From NCBI RefSeq assembly GCF_964340395.1, contig NC_135550.1, positions 25,906,676-25,970,675 of the forward strand: a stretch of DNA of 64,000 bases, in the 5' to 3' direction. How positions within the stretch are numbered: the first letter of the stretch is position 1; each line of letters starts with the position of its first letter. Below, piece after piece: positions 1 to 13,700 of this stretch. Origin of the DNA: Glandiceps talaboti. Its lineage: Eukaryota > Hemichordata > Enteropneusta > Spengelidae. Both the position numbers and the translations under genes were made by a program. The notes beneath the pieces are model-generated. The model was not told the origin of the DNA, did not search any database, and saw only the letters and a list, made by a program, of their open reading frames with translations.

Positions 1-830
1 GATCACTGTCTGTAATTTATCATTTTTGAAGCTGCTAGTCACCATACCATATCAGCTGTTAGTGACCATATCTTTATACAGATCTTGATAAATCTTGTAA
101 TATCAAAACATATAGAGCTAAAAATAGTCTTGCTGGACAGTATGAACTAATATACACATCAAAACAATGACAATTATCTAGATGAACTATATACAGGTAC
201 AAGGTCTTCATATGACTGATGTGTTTGTTACACGATCGTTTCACAATGTCACAGTTTTATAGTACATTCTTGTAAACCATATCTGTGAACAAATTTCACC
301 TTTTTCTGACAAATTGAAATACGCAAAGAATGGTCAAAGACACAGTGTGCGAGATAATTCTGAATCACTGTCATGTAATCTATGAAATTCAAATTGGTAT
401 GATTTGTAATATCCAGATAGAACCAATCATGATTGGTAATCTGTGTTTTCTACAACAAGACAATTAGAATTTATTGATATGATAAGACGTGTGTTATTAC
501 TTGGTCAGCAAATTTACTTCAATCACTATTAAATACATATTCATTTTTTATTAACCATACAGTTTTACAAGTCTAGTACACTTTGACTCAAATTTTGAAA
601 TATGTTAAAATCATGGTGAAATTTCACTGTCATTTATGTTAGCAGAAAGTATCAATACATCTACAGCACTCCTTGTAAAGCACCAAAACTGTAACATAAT
701 GTCCAGCAAATACTGTTTATTTCTCTTTATGACATACCGTAAGCATTTACTCCTTCATTGTGTATGTATGTATACACCTAGTAAAGTGTATAGAGCTATC
801 TGTACCTATAAATTCAAAGATTTGACTTAC
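1..830 (-). other. HIF-alpha intron 9 (incomplete at left edge)
   Basis: Sequence downstream of the N-ODD exon on the minus strand. I see no exon-like segment with splice sites and family similarity. The next HIF exon must lie outside the window. Confidence 0.8.
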
Positions 831-911
831 TACTAGTGAATGACAATGGAACCATAGCTGGTCCAGGAGTAGGAGCCAAATAAGGTAACTCATCAGGGTC
901 TAGATTCCAAC
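831..911 (-). CDS. HIF1A: HIF-alpha exon 9: N-terminal oxygen-dependent degradation motif (LxxLAP)
   Basis: 81 nt, phase 1 in and phase 1 out. It encodes [20 protein letters not shown] then VPLSFTS. L421-P-Y-L424-A-P426 matches the prolyl hydroxylase and VHL degron consensus LxxLAP. The acidic lead-in and the downstream AxxxPLSF resemble the vertebrate N-ODD (DALTLLAPAAGDT) more than the C-ODD. Acceptor tttcag, donor gtaagt. The remaining exons, including any C-ODD and CAD, lie to the left of position 1. Confidence 0.92.
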
Positions 912-3900
912 CTGAAATGACACAGACACAAGACACAAGTCAGTCTCTTTATCTCTCATTTTGTATGTGTATGTGTTTGATATTCTACCAACTGAGATGA
1001 TTACATAACCTATTTGATAAAGACTAAAATGTATTGCAAGGTTAATACATAACACTGCTTTCTAAAATTATTGACAAATTCCACACAGTGTAATTTTCAC
1101 ATTGCTACAGTTCATTACTGCATTCCATATAGTATACTTTCACTCCTGACAATACGAGTATAAAGATTGCTTTTCTTTCTTGACATTTGGGACCTTTTAC
1201 TGAGAAAAGAAAACATTTGAAATATAACTTTCCGTTTGCAATTAAGTACACTGATGTTTCTTATAAGTCTTCAACTCTAATATATCTACCATATAATTCC
1301 TTTGTACTTGTCATGACTTTTGTGATAATTTATAGTATAAATAAACTAAGATAACCTCTCCTACACATAAGAACCATCTGCAAACTCTTTCACTTCATAT
1401 TGTAACTACTGTAACCATTAGTTTTACTTACTGTTTACTTTTTCACCAGATGATGTCCAGCTACTGGAATTCTGATCATCGGTACATGGACTAAATATCT
1501 CCTCTGTACTCAGTTTAATGCCACTAGATACACGTGGCACTGCTGGTAACTTGGGTTTGGGCTGTTCTTGCTTTTGTTGTTCAGTCGACAACACCAAATT
1601 TTCATTTTCCACACCACTGGGACAAATAAAATATATTTTTTAGAAACAGTAACATCTGGTCACCTGTCATTATGTCATTTTTTCATGCTTCAGTGTTTGT
1701 CTTTACATAACATGAGATTTATACATGTCACAACAGAATTTCAGCCAAATATGAAATGATTCTGGAATATGAAAGGACTCATATTTATACATGATTATTC
1801 TTTTACTTCTTTGCATCCTCTGAATAAAACATTAAATTCAACATATTCTCTTATGAAGAATTTCTGAACTTTGACCCTTTTCCAATATCTACATAATAAT
1901 CATTTTGTATAGGATCAGTAAATGTATGACATCAAAGAAAGTGACTAGATGTTCAATACTCAGAGTATAAATTATCAAACAAGGACTTGTCTTCCTTTCT
2001 AGGTCTCAGACCAAACTACTTTAACAGCATGCAATAAATCCAGTTGAAGTCTGTAGGAATAAATTATTCCCCTACCAGACATTTTCCAAACATTTTTGCA
2101 GTATCCCAAATCATCAGTGATGGTATTGATTTGTAATCGGTTAGACATGTCATAAACAACTGCAGGAAGTATTGATTTATCAATAGATCTAAATCTAGAT
2201 TAAGCTCACTCTTCTGACCTTTACTAAAAGTAGACATATTTCCATACTAACAGACACTCACATAGGATGCAAATGTTAACATTGTCAACTAGAACATGAT
2301 TGCCACTGGGCTACTATAACAGATCTACACACCCCTCCATTCCTTGTTTAGTATGGCTACATAAACAGTAGTGTCACCTTGATTCCAATTTTGCAGTTTC
2401 ATTCTCATCCCCAATCCCATTTACATCCATGTTTCATATGCAACTTCCTCATCCCCAATCACCCCTCCAATATTGGGCATGTACATTCCCTCCCCAAAAC
2501 CCATCCCACCCATTTTTGGCATATAACTTTAATACCCACAATCATTCTTTAATACTTCGCATGGAATTCCCCCACCCCTACTCACCCCTCCCATTTTTTG
2601 GAATACATCTTCCTCATTCCAACACTGCCCTCAAATGTTTTGGCAGACAACTTTCCCTTACCTGAGTACATAATTGACACTGACAATACACTGTGGTTTG
2701 GATGTTCTGTTGTTGTAGATGACTGTAGCCTGTGTTTGTATCCATACATATCCACCTTTTTTACAAAGGAACCGGTAGCGTTGAGTTGATGTCTGACCCT
2801 TAGCATACACTAGAAAGAATGATGACACATTCAGTCAATATTACCTGTCTACTTTTCAAGGGAATCAATTCAGGCATGTACATTTCTGAAGTGTTTATTT
2901 CCTCAGTTTGGTTTGAACGAGGTGTGGAATAACTAAACAATCAAATTGTCACATGTTTATTTATCAACGTTGATGAGCTATCATTTTACATAGAATAGAA
3001 AAACTTCACTTTACTTTTGAACATTTTCATTGTCTATAATCGGTAATCATCTTATGACAATTTTTCAACTTTCAATTTCTCAAGTTCAAATTATATGGAT
3101 TGCATTGAATGTACAACGATCATTGATGTGCAAAGTTACATGTCAAAAAAACATATTCATCAGCTTGTTAAATAGACAGGATTCATCACCAAAGTCACTG
3201 AATGGTACTTTACTATTCATAGTCTCAAATCCTTGTTCTCCTATCGTATACTAAATGGAAAGATGTTGGTATCTTGGAATTAACATGGTTGCATGATGAT
3301 GTCAAAGTTGAACAATAGCCCCTACATGAGGGTAGGTTCTATGGTTCAACTACGCGAATGCCCATGTTTTCAAATTTGTTTGTAACTCTGCAATATCTAC
3401 CCTAGCTAGATAAGTTATTTTACAGATACAGAAGTGCATAAAGTACTTACAATCATGATAACTCTTCTCTGTTTTGTCAGTATCCAAAGCATGACAGAAA
3501 TCATATGCTGACTTGCCAATCAAGTCACTGCTAGGATAACCCACAATATCCTGGATCCTACAAGTCATGGAAAAACAAAACATATAGTCATTTCATTCCA
3601 TAACTACAAAACCACATATAATTTCATTTCAGTTCTATATAATTTGTACATCAATATAAAACACATCACTTTTGACAAGTATTTGTATCATTGTCTATTT
3701 ATGTTGTGTTCAACATAAGACCTAGATCCTACTTGTCTTGTGTACATGATAGTGGGGTTATCTCAGTAATCTTTACAGGTCTTTCATGTTAAAGTACAGG
3801 CTGTGGTGGACGTGTGTTACTTCATGTAGTACATCTCCTGTGTACTACTTCTTTGTGCCCCCAACCCCACAAGACTGGCATTTTCTGACGTACATGCTAT

Positions 3901-6900
3901 CATAATTTGCAGTATGATATTACAGGCATGTTTCAAGTTTGACAGCACAGTCGTGTCTCACTTTTATGAGCTGACAGGTTCATTTCATCCTTTAAGAAAA
4001 GCATATCTTCACTTGCTAATATTTCATATTGATATCTGAAGCTGTGGTCGTTAGCAAGGATCACTGTAACAAGACATTGCAGCGATACACAATGCGGTAA
4101 GACATTGAATACTTAATGGCAGGAAATGAAAACATCACTCTCTCAACATTTCCAATATTCTCATATCATTTTACAGCATATGACAGGCTAAGTAATAATA
4201 GGTTCATAGGAGCATACTGAAATATGATAGGTGGCCTTTTCCTGTTGCTTTCAGGGCCAACCACCTACAGATCATCATCAGTCTTCAAGAATAATATGGA
4301 ATTGGCAAGACATTTGGACAGATGCTGTATATTATTGTGACTTTAGTACTGCATACGTGATAACTAACCTGTCATCAACATATGTAAATTTCATGTCCAT
4401 GGAGTGTCTAGATAAGAAGGTTTGGCTGTCAAGAGGTATCTCAATGTTGGCAGGATGTGGAATGGGTTCTCCAATCAAGATGAGACAACTCATTGGAGGG
4501 GGTTTGTACCCCATCAAACTCACACTGGTACTGGATTCAGCAGACTTCATATGTCCATGGCACTGTATCACCTGTGGAGACAAAGATACAAGGCAACAGC
4601 ACAGTCAGCTTTCTGGACTATTTCTAGGATTCGGATCTATACTGTTTTAATATTCATGATAAGCAGTAGCCTACACTTGTTGCAACAAACTGCATTTAAA
4701 TAAGTCTCCTCTAGAGACTTTAATTCATAGTGTTTCTTATAACAAACACTTCAGTATATTGGACTTTTGAGATTTACAAGTTGTTTTTTTGTTAAATAAA
4801 GGCTACATATATCTACTTGTCTATCATGAACATCTGGACATGTACAAGGGACAGAAACTTACTATGCACTAAGAAAGCTGTGGGTTGGATAAGGTAACAA
4901 ATGCAAAAAGGCATGTACATATACTTTTTAAATTTAAATACAGTATATTGACTTACAGTAATGAGTGGACATTTTTCAATGGTGCCATTTTTCTTGGCAT
5001 TAACAAGGAAAAATGATAACACCCTGACCTTTATATAACTTATTAGCAATAGTCAATGAATAAAAATATCGGGGTACCTATTTTCAGTTTACTCAATGAC
5101 AGATCTCAAACATGTGAGAAGATAATATTCATCTGATATGAACATAATCTATGTGGTAAGTGATGAGTACATCATATTTCACTTAGTGAAAATTGCCCTT
5201 CTTATGCATTAATATCTGGAGTGTCAAATTACAAGAAATGGACATTTGTCTTCATTTAACTGATTTACTGGGCCATGTGTTTTTTGTCGTCCTTTTTCAC
5301 AACCTCATATGTCCATCTGTGCTCTTTTAGTATTTTATTAACCATGATAGATGACAAGTTTTGTCTACATGAAGAATGTCAACTAACTGTGAGTTAGAAT
5401 TGCAGAAAGGACAATGACTGTGGTGTACTTTGTACCTTCCACAAAGAGTCTGTAAACCCTTACGACAATGATTCTACTTTAACCTGAGCCATGTTTGAAT
5501 CTTCATCACATCGACAAGAATTGGAATGAAGAAATACAACCGCCATGACACTTTTCATCAATATCTTTTTTTTGCATGATTCCTCTACATCAGTCAACAT
5601 CCACATGTAGTTGACTATAGTGTTCATGCAGACAAATATATAAACCTAGATTTACCTTGTAAGTTGCTGATTTCAGATTGACGTTTCTGCCTTTAGGTGT
5701 CAATGTGCACTTTAACCTCATCAAAAAACAGTGTTCTTCTTCTTCCTTCTTGTTTGAAATTTGCAAGCCTGGTTTATCTGAGAGCTGTTCTCGGATTTCC
5801 TCATGATCACATGGGTGAGTATAGTCATATATGCTATGACCAACCAGATCAACCTGTGACAAGTCAAATTCAATAGAGGTATAGTGAAATTTCATAACAC
5901 AAGGATAGCGAATTCAAAACAAATTTTAACTCTGTCTTACAGTATATGGAAAATATTACTGACTTTTCCTATGGCTACATTTTCAGGTATTTTAAAGTCA
6001 GTACGCTACCCACTGCAAACACCTTGCAAGCATTAAAACTTACCAACTCCCAACCCCAACAGATTCTGTTTTTACTACTGAGGTGTTGATAAGTTGATTA
6101 AAATTTACTGCTAATGTGATATACAGTGCTGGTTTTCAGTTATTATGTTTTTAAATTGCATAGATTGTAGTGATGTGACTGCTGCAATTATTATCATGAT
6201 TGACATTATAATATATAAATGTGTTGACAAACAAAGTTCGTTTATTGAACTTGTGTGACACTGTGTGATCATCCCTAAATCACAAGAAGATTTCAGGACA
6301 TGTAGTCTACTAAAACACTTTTGATTTTGTTTTCTTACTAATATTGGCATTATCTTGATGACAACTTTATTGAAATTCCAACCTATCCATGAACAGTATC
6401 TTTATAAAAAAAAAATACTGAATTATCTCAATAACTGACATACTTGTGTGAGTCCTAGATATTTGGACACATTTTCTGATAGGAAAGCCATGTCTCCTTC
6501 TTGAGTGAGTACCATCATGAAACCCTCCAATGCTTTCAGATAGTAGCTGTCCATCATCTTGTCTACAACAGCACTACGTGATGTCACTGCTTGACTCTTT
6601 CCCTCTAAAAGAATAAATACATACGAGACAACAACATTTAGTTGCAAATAGATATCAAAGGTGAATCTAAGCTCTCTGTAATACATGACAAGATGTCCTG
6701 CAACGATAGTTACTTTGAGCAGTTAGACAGGATACAGTGTATGTATACACATACATTTGAGAATGACTTCACAAACTACATACAATTTGCTAATAAGTTA
6801 TAGCCAATACCTCCCTAAAGCTAACTTTTCTTCATCTCAGCTGCATTATAACTTAAGATTTATACAGGACGTTTCATCAATGTTTTGACAGGGATGCAAA

Positions 6901-7295
6901 AATTACAGCAAAACTTTGCACTGAGTAGGGAGATGTCAAGTCAAACATGGTACGTTTTTTAAAATGAAACATTTGCACACAATATGGTTTGAAATAGAGC
7001 TTTGTTGGAATGACTGTATTTAGTGTACCATATTAAGGTTAAATCTGACTAAACAAATCATTTCCCAACTACTGTTATTAACAGCAAAATTGGTGATAGC
7101 TTTAGGGCATGACAATTGTATACACTGTACTATTTACTTAGCAGTAGTCAACCAGCTGCAGTTGTGAAATAGTCCTACGCCAAACTACACCAATTGCTGT
7201 ACCACATTTCCCTCCCTAGGGAAAAAAGATACAGCCTACCACACATATCCTCCTATGATTAATATTTCAGTGTAAGTGTGTGTGTATGTGACAGT

Positions 7296-7368
<73 letters not shown>

Positions 7369-8338
7369 AAACACATTTTTATTCTATGTCCTAATGGTGT
7401 TCACAGTGCGAATTATTCTATAGGTTCAGCTTCATCCTCCATTTGACATAGACAAAGCTGTAAGTGATAACTTACTATTGATCTATGTATTGTATATTTA
7501 GGTTATGTCTGTAATATATATACAGCAATGACATGAAATAATATGCACACCAACAATCAACATATTTAGTGTCACACAAAGGAAACAACAACAATAAACA
7601 AAACAAACAAATCAATACTTGGTACATTATTCACTTGATAAATCACTACCATGCTCATGAGAAAGTACGGTCAGTGTTCCTTTAATTACAATTTAGTTTA
7701 AACATTGTGTTTCTTTGAAAAGATGTGGTTGTAGAACTCCACGGAGTATGGCTGTAGTAGGCCTAGACAATTACATAAAGGACATGTGACATACAGGGAG
7801 CTGGACTGGTTTACAGTAAATCACTCTAGTAGCACTTTCAACTCAGTATGAGGTTCCTGAATAGTCAATTGCAAATTGTATGGGAACTCTTTATTATGTT
7901 TATGACCAATTTGGCCTTATTGGGAAAACTGTCATAAATTATTATGAAGTATATACCACACTGTTTTAGCCTGGTCATTAGATAGATAGATAATGACAAG
8001 CACTGTTGTTCCACCCTTTCATCTTCTCCAGTCTCACAAATCTTACACAGTTCAAGCTACAAATCAAACTTCAATGAAATCTTTCTTCTACCTTTTTCCT
8101 ATCATAAATATTTATTTAGCATACCTTAGGATAGCTAAGAATGGAACAATACACTTTTACCATTTAAGAACTGATAATAATTGAAACAGATAGAGAAATG
8201 CTACAAAATTCACTAGTTCATGTAGGAAAAGTAATCTTTTAAATAAACTTACTTTATGAACCAGTTGTATATTTTTTTTCATCTGTCCAAGATTTGAAAT
8301 AAATAGATTCATCCTGATACAAATACATGTGGTGTTGG

Positions 8339-8369
<31 letters not shown>

Positions 8370-9061
8370 TGATGATTTAATTTAAATTAATTAAATTTGA
8401 CCTTGAAAATGAAGGTCACTGTCAAAAGTAGATGTCTGAATAGAAAGCATACCCAGTCTAACAATGGGGTGTACACATTTAATCATTTGAATGGAGTCTC
8501 TCCATATAAAACTTCCAGTTATGTTATGTTTAACAAGTTACTCTTTGACCTAGAAGATGAAGGTCAAAGTCAAAGCATGTGTATATGCAGCTCTATAAAT
8601 ATTGCTGCAGACACTTGAATGGTGTCTATAGATACAAAAAAAATTGTAAGTCATTGAGTAATCTGCTCTTTGACTTTGAAGATGGTGGTCAAAGTATAAA
8701 AAGAAATCAACGGTGTGCACACTTGAATTGAATCTGTGTACTCAACTTCTTGAATAATGGTAGGAAGGCAATTTTTGGCTGTTTGACCTTGATAATGTTG
8801 GTCAAGGTCAAAGGTCATGGCTGAATTAGATAAAAAAAGCTTAACATTGATCATGTTGGGTAGATATTTGAAAAGTGTCTGTATGTATCTAACTTTTGGA
8901 GATATCACATAAAATGTGCAAAATAACAAATATCGCCTACCATTCTGCCATAAAAGTCAGGTTTGCATAACTACAGGGCCTACATCTGTCCTACATAGTA
9001 TGTTAACTTTGTGTAAAGTTTGATTGAAATCAGCTGATGCATGTCAGAGAAATGAGGGTGT

Positions 9062-9104
<43 letters not shown>

Positions 9105-10664
9105 CGTGGACGGAACCTAATGTGATAGCCCCCTCCAGGCATCACCAGCTGGGGGCTAAAAAAGTTTCATCTACTTCTACTAGGCATTGCACTTTATTGT
9201 ACACATGTTATTGCATAGTAGAAGCACAGTGAATTGGTTTGTTCTACTTGCATAATGCCTTCACTGATCTTTCATTTTGTCAACACAATATAGTGGAATA
9301 CTCAGAGACCTGCTCAGAACACTAATGCATCCAACTTATACATTACGAAGAAAGCTTCCACACAATATGCTCATAACCATTACTACTAAACCTATACAAC
9401 ATGCACTTAAAAATGTAACAGCAGTCCAACTAATTAGTAAATTTGTGTACACTTCTAACTTCTCATTCCTGGTATGCACACAATAATACAATATACCTTG
9501 TGTAACATAAATGAGTAATTTCAATCATAAAATTGTTGCTTTATATCTATTCATTCAAACATTGGCAAGGGTGTTACTTTTCTTTCATAATCTGGGATCT
9601 ATATTCACTTGTCCTTCCACTTTCCAATATTCATTAATATGGATATTGGTTAAATAGCCAGCTGATATATTCCTACATGCAGGCTATTGACACTTTTGGT
9701 ACACATGACTTCATTACAAGGGTGTTATGTTTCTTTCATAATCTCTGATCTATATTCACTTGTTCTTCCACTTTCCAATCTTCATGAATATGGATATTGG
9801 TTAAATAGCCAGCTGATGTATTCCTACGTGCAGGTTATTGACACTTTTGATATGACATGACTTCATTACAAATTTAAACAGGAAATTCATTTACATTAAC
9901 TGTATTGTATTGTATGGTAGAGTCTTTAGTGTTTTGATAAAATGAAGAATTAAATTTCAAATCTATTGTTGACACTGTAAGAGTCCAAGGCATGCATGGC
10001 TGACTTTACATTTAATTATTCTTGTTACCTTTCGTAAGGAAAGGTTATGTTTATCTCTGTTCTGTTTTGCAACAGGAGGTACAAAACAGTGTTTCTGGTT
10101 TAAGTATTCAGTACTGAGGTACAACGTACGTCAGCTGATATTGATCAGTCTGACCAGCCTGTCAGCAAAGTTAACATGTCCAGTCAGGTGGTTGTTATTG
10201 TTTACTGTCACAAATTGTAACAACAGTACAAACCAAGGCAGATGGACAAGAAAACAGTTTTTGGATTTCCATTAAAACCTTTTAACTTGCATGAAAACAA
10301 ATAAACATGTGGTTGTGAAATTACCGGAGGATTACATTATTTCAAAATAAGATATGTCAACATTGGATTACATTGTAGGTTGTTTCATTTGTAAACGATG
10401 CTAACTTATCGCCTCTGTACTTTCCTTACATAGAATCAGATGTTCCCCAACCTGATACATCTACTGCTTGATGTACAACATATTAAATGTATACAATATA
10501 TATACACTTTATGTCAGCCATAGATTACATCCTGTGAGATACGGCATGGCACTTTCATATTAGCCATTGTCACTAGATGTGAGTTCTCATGGAGAAATAA
10601 CATGAAACACTTTGCCCAAATTATTGTATTACAATTGTGTGATTTTCTTTTTTCTTTTTTCTAT

Positions 10665-10707
<43 letters not shown>

Positions 10708-13700
10708 GAATACAGTACTAAATGTGATGCATATAAGATGGTAAACGAGTATAACGTCTGCACATGACAGGAACTGGGATGTGATTTCCATAGTTTTGGA
10801 CGTGCTGAAGCAACAGACAACTGTGTCGTATTTCCAGGAAAACTATGTGTGACACTATGAAATGTGTCATCAAAGGGTTGATTCACAGCAAAACACTTAT
10901 AGGGCCATACACTTCTACTCATACAACACAAATATCTTTTTTATTTATCTACTGGTATGATATTAGATACGAGTGTAAATTAAGATATTCATATCTTTGA
11001 TGTCAATTTCAGCATCTGATATGTCACCTTATCTAGGTCTGTAGGTTCAGCAACCTCACAATCAACTGCACTGTGGAAAGGACTACCACAATTAAACAAA
11101 CAATGACATTCTTAAGAAATCTGATATCCTAGCATGTGGGAGAAGATGTGACCTACCCACACAAAACATCCTACAAAGTACTTAAACAGTTCTAATAACA
11201 CTTATTTTCACATATTTTGCTATATTTTATTCTATTACAGCATGACCTATGAAAATTAAATGGCGATGGAATGACCAAAGACAAACTGTTCTACAATTTT
11301 GTGTTCTGATAAATAATAGCATTTGATAAAGAGCCATCTGAAATAGACTAAAAAGCAAAAGCTGCACCCAGAATGCTAGATGCTAAATTTATTGCCATCT
11401 GTGTGTCAGAAAGTACATTTATTGCAATCAATGAAAATATTTGCAGACCTTGGAAATTCACTTAAATATGCAATGATATATGTACTTTAGTTCAAAGTTG
11501 AGGCAAATGTCAGTAAACTGACCCAGTATTCATATAAGCATGCCCAAGTGTAGTCTCAAGTGAATCCAGACTCTAGCAAATGCATGTTGGTATTATTGTT
11601 TGAGACCAATCCAAACAAATAGGATGTTTCAATAACTTCACCACTTTCCCACATCCATAAAGATAATAGTCAACTTTTCATACAATTCCAATCACGGTAC
11701 TCACTAAAATTGTACAACAACCCTTCCTATGCTTGCAGACAGATTAATTTGGGATTCGATTCTCACAATGTTCCTCTCCTTTCTTTAAGAGACATTGTCA
11801 GAGTTGAGTCCCATATTCCATCTGCAAGCAGGACTACTCTCCCTACAACTTATATCATGTGTGAACTCTGAACAATAACCTTGTCAATGTTATTCACATT
11901 CAGAGTATTAGATTTAATAATGGCTAGAACAATACAGGCATAATCACATAATTATCAATATTACTGTCTTATTTACATTTATAAACTAACATTGTCACTT
12001 GAAAAATGTACCTTTGATTTAAACTTTCTGACAAAGTACAATGCTATGTACTATAACAGTACATTTAGTAATATAATTAGGATAAACTACAACTAATATA
12101 GTGTCTTTCACTTGTCAAGTTGTCTAAACAGTGACACTAATGTTGTGGGGGGAGATAAACATTCCTGATCTAGGATCTAGGACAGGGTACAATTCAAAAG
12201 GTTAAAGAATTCCTAGACAAAAGTACAACACTCCAGCAATCTTGCCATGAGTGTGTGACATCAGTCTTACATTGTATCATACAAACTTAATAGTTGGTTG
12301 AAGTTTGACACAGACTGTTAGACAAACATATTCATCCTGACAACTTGGTGTGATACATGTATTTGTGTTACTAGATAGAAACACAATAAATCCTCATTTC
12401 TTTTGTTTCAAGAAAAAAAAAATCATTTTAAAAGTGACATGATTACACCATGACTGCATGTTCACCTAAAGCAGGAAATGTTTTAGAGTGTGTGAACTAA
12501 AAAGTTTGTTTCATTTTACATAGTGTCAATTTCAATTTGAGATATCCACAAGCAGTAAAAGTTGCCAAGACTTACTAACAACTCAGTGATTTTGAAGGTC
12601 AAACAAAATACATCAAGTCTGAATTTTGTATTGATTCATGGCAAATACAATATACAGGAATACTAGTATACATGCCCATATGATAGCATATCTTTGCAAC
12701 AGTCAAGTGTCATATATACAATGTACAGTATAGTGAGAACATGAACTTTGAATCTATTCTACTGACTAGTCCAACCAGCTGTTGTAGACGATTCAATACA
12801 TTGATTTACACTATCAAGGCTATCAGCGGTCAAATACACACATTTTCAATAAAGTTCTCAATGAAAGGTCTACGAAGGTCAAATAATGTTGTTCAGAAAA
12901 AGTACAGCTGTCCTTAATACAAATTTGGGCACTATAAACACAAGTGGGTGGGTCCTGTTCATGCACGTACATGCACAAATATAATTAAATACCTTCAAAG
13001 GATTTAAGAAAATGTAAAAGACAAATACTTTATGGTTTATACTAGTACACAAAGGACAGCAATGAATGTAGTGTACACTGGTCATCAATGCCATACCTAA
13101 ACAGCAGAGTTCACAATTTTAACATCACATTACATTGTCCATGTCTGACCTCTGGATATTCAATGAAAATCCAGTTTACTTCCAGACAGGGTCAGTATTA
13201 CATATTAAATACTTCATTAAATACTTCATCTTAATTTGGAATTAAGATGAAGTATTTAATACATAATACTGTCCCTGTCTGGAACAAGACAAATCAAAAT
13301 CATACCACTTAATTTTAATGCAAAACTGTTATCATAACAACCACAAGATCTAAGAGTCTACCTTCTTTGCCTCTAATTGGTCACGTACAGGTTTCCTGAT
13401 CATTATCATTATTTATATGTATACACACAGCAATATTTTTTAACGGTATATATATTTTTTTTTTGGGGGGGGGGGGGGGGGTGTGTGTGTGTAAAATCTA
13501 CACAATAAGCAACTATGTGCCAGCATGTACATTCCTATGATGGCAATCCTTTTAATACCTAACCACATCCTAAATTCAAAGAATAAACTACTTCACATAG
13601 TTTCATATGGAAGAACACAGTGATTACCCCTTGTACAGATAGTGATACACCTCAACAATACTACCTAATGTGAGAGCTTATCATCTACAAATTAATGCTT

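Larger units (their letters stand above)
912..6443 (-). other. HIF-alpha introns 3 to 8 (short introns)
   Basis: Introns at 912-1431, 1617-2661, 2810-3450, 3558-4368, 4572-5655 and 5854-6443, each 0.5-1.1 kb. They are ordinary except for a copy of a three-copy interspersed repeat at about 6060-6200. They contrast sharply with the two 17-kb introns at the 5' end. Confidence 0.9.

Noticed and set aside
4231-4703. 139- and 93-residue plus-strand open frames
   Set aside because: They are antisense to HIF exon 5; the minus strand has the conserved protein and proper splice sites.
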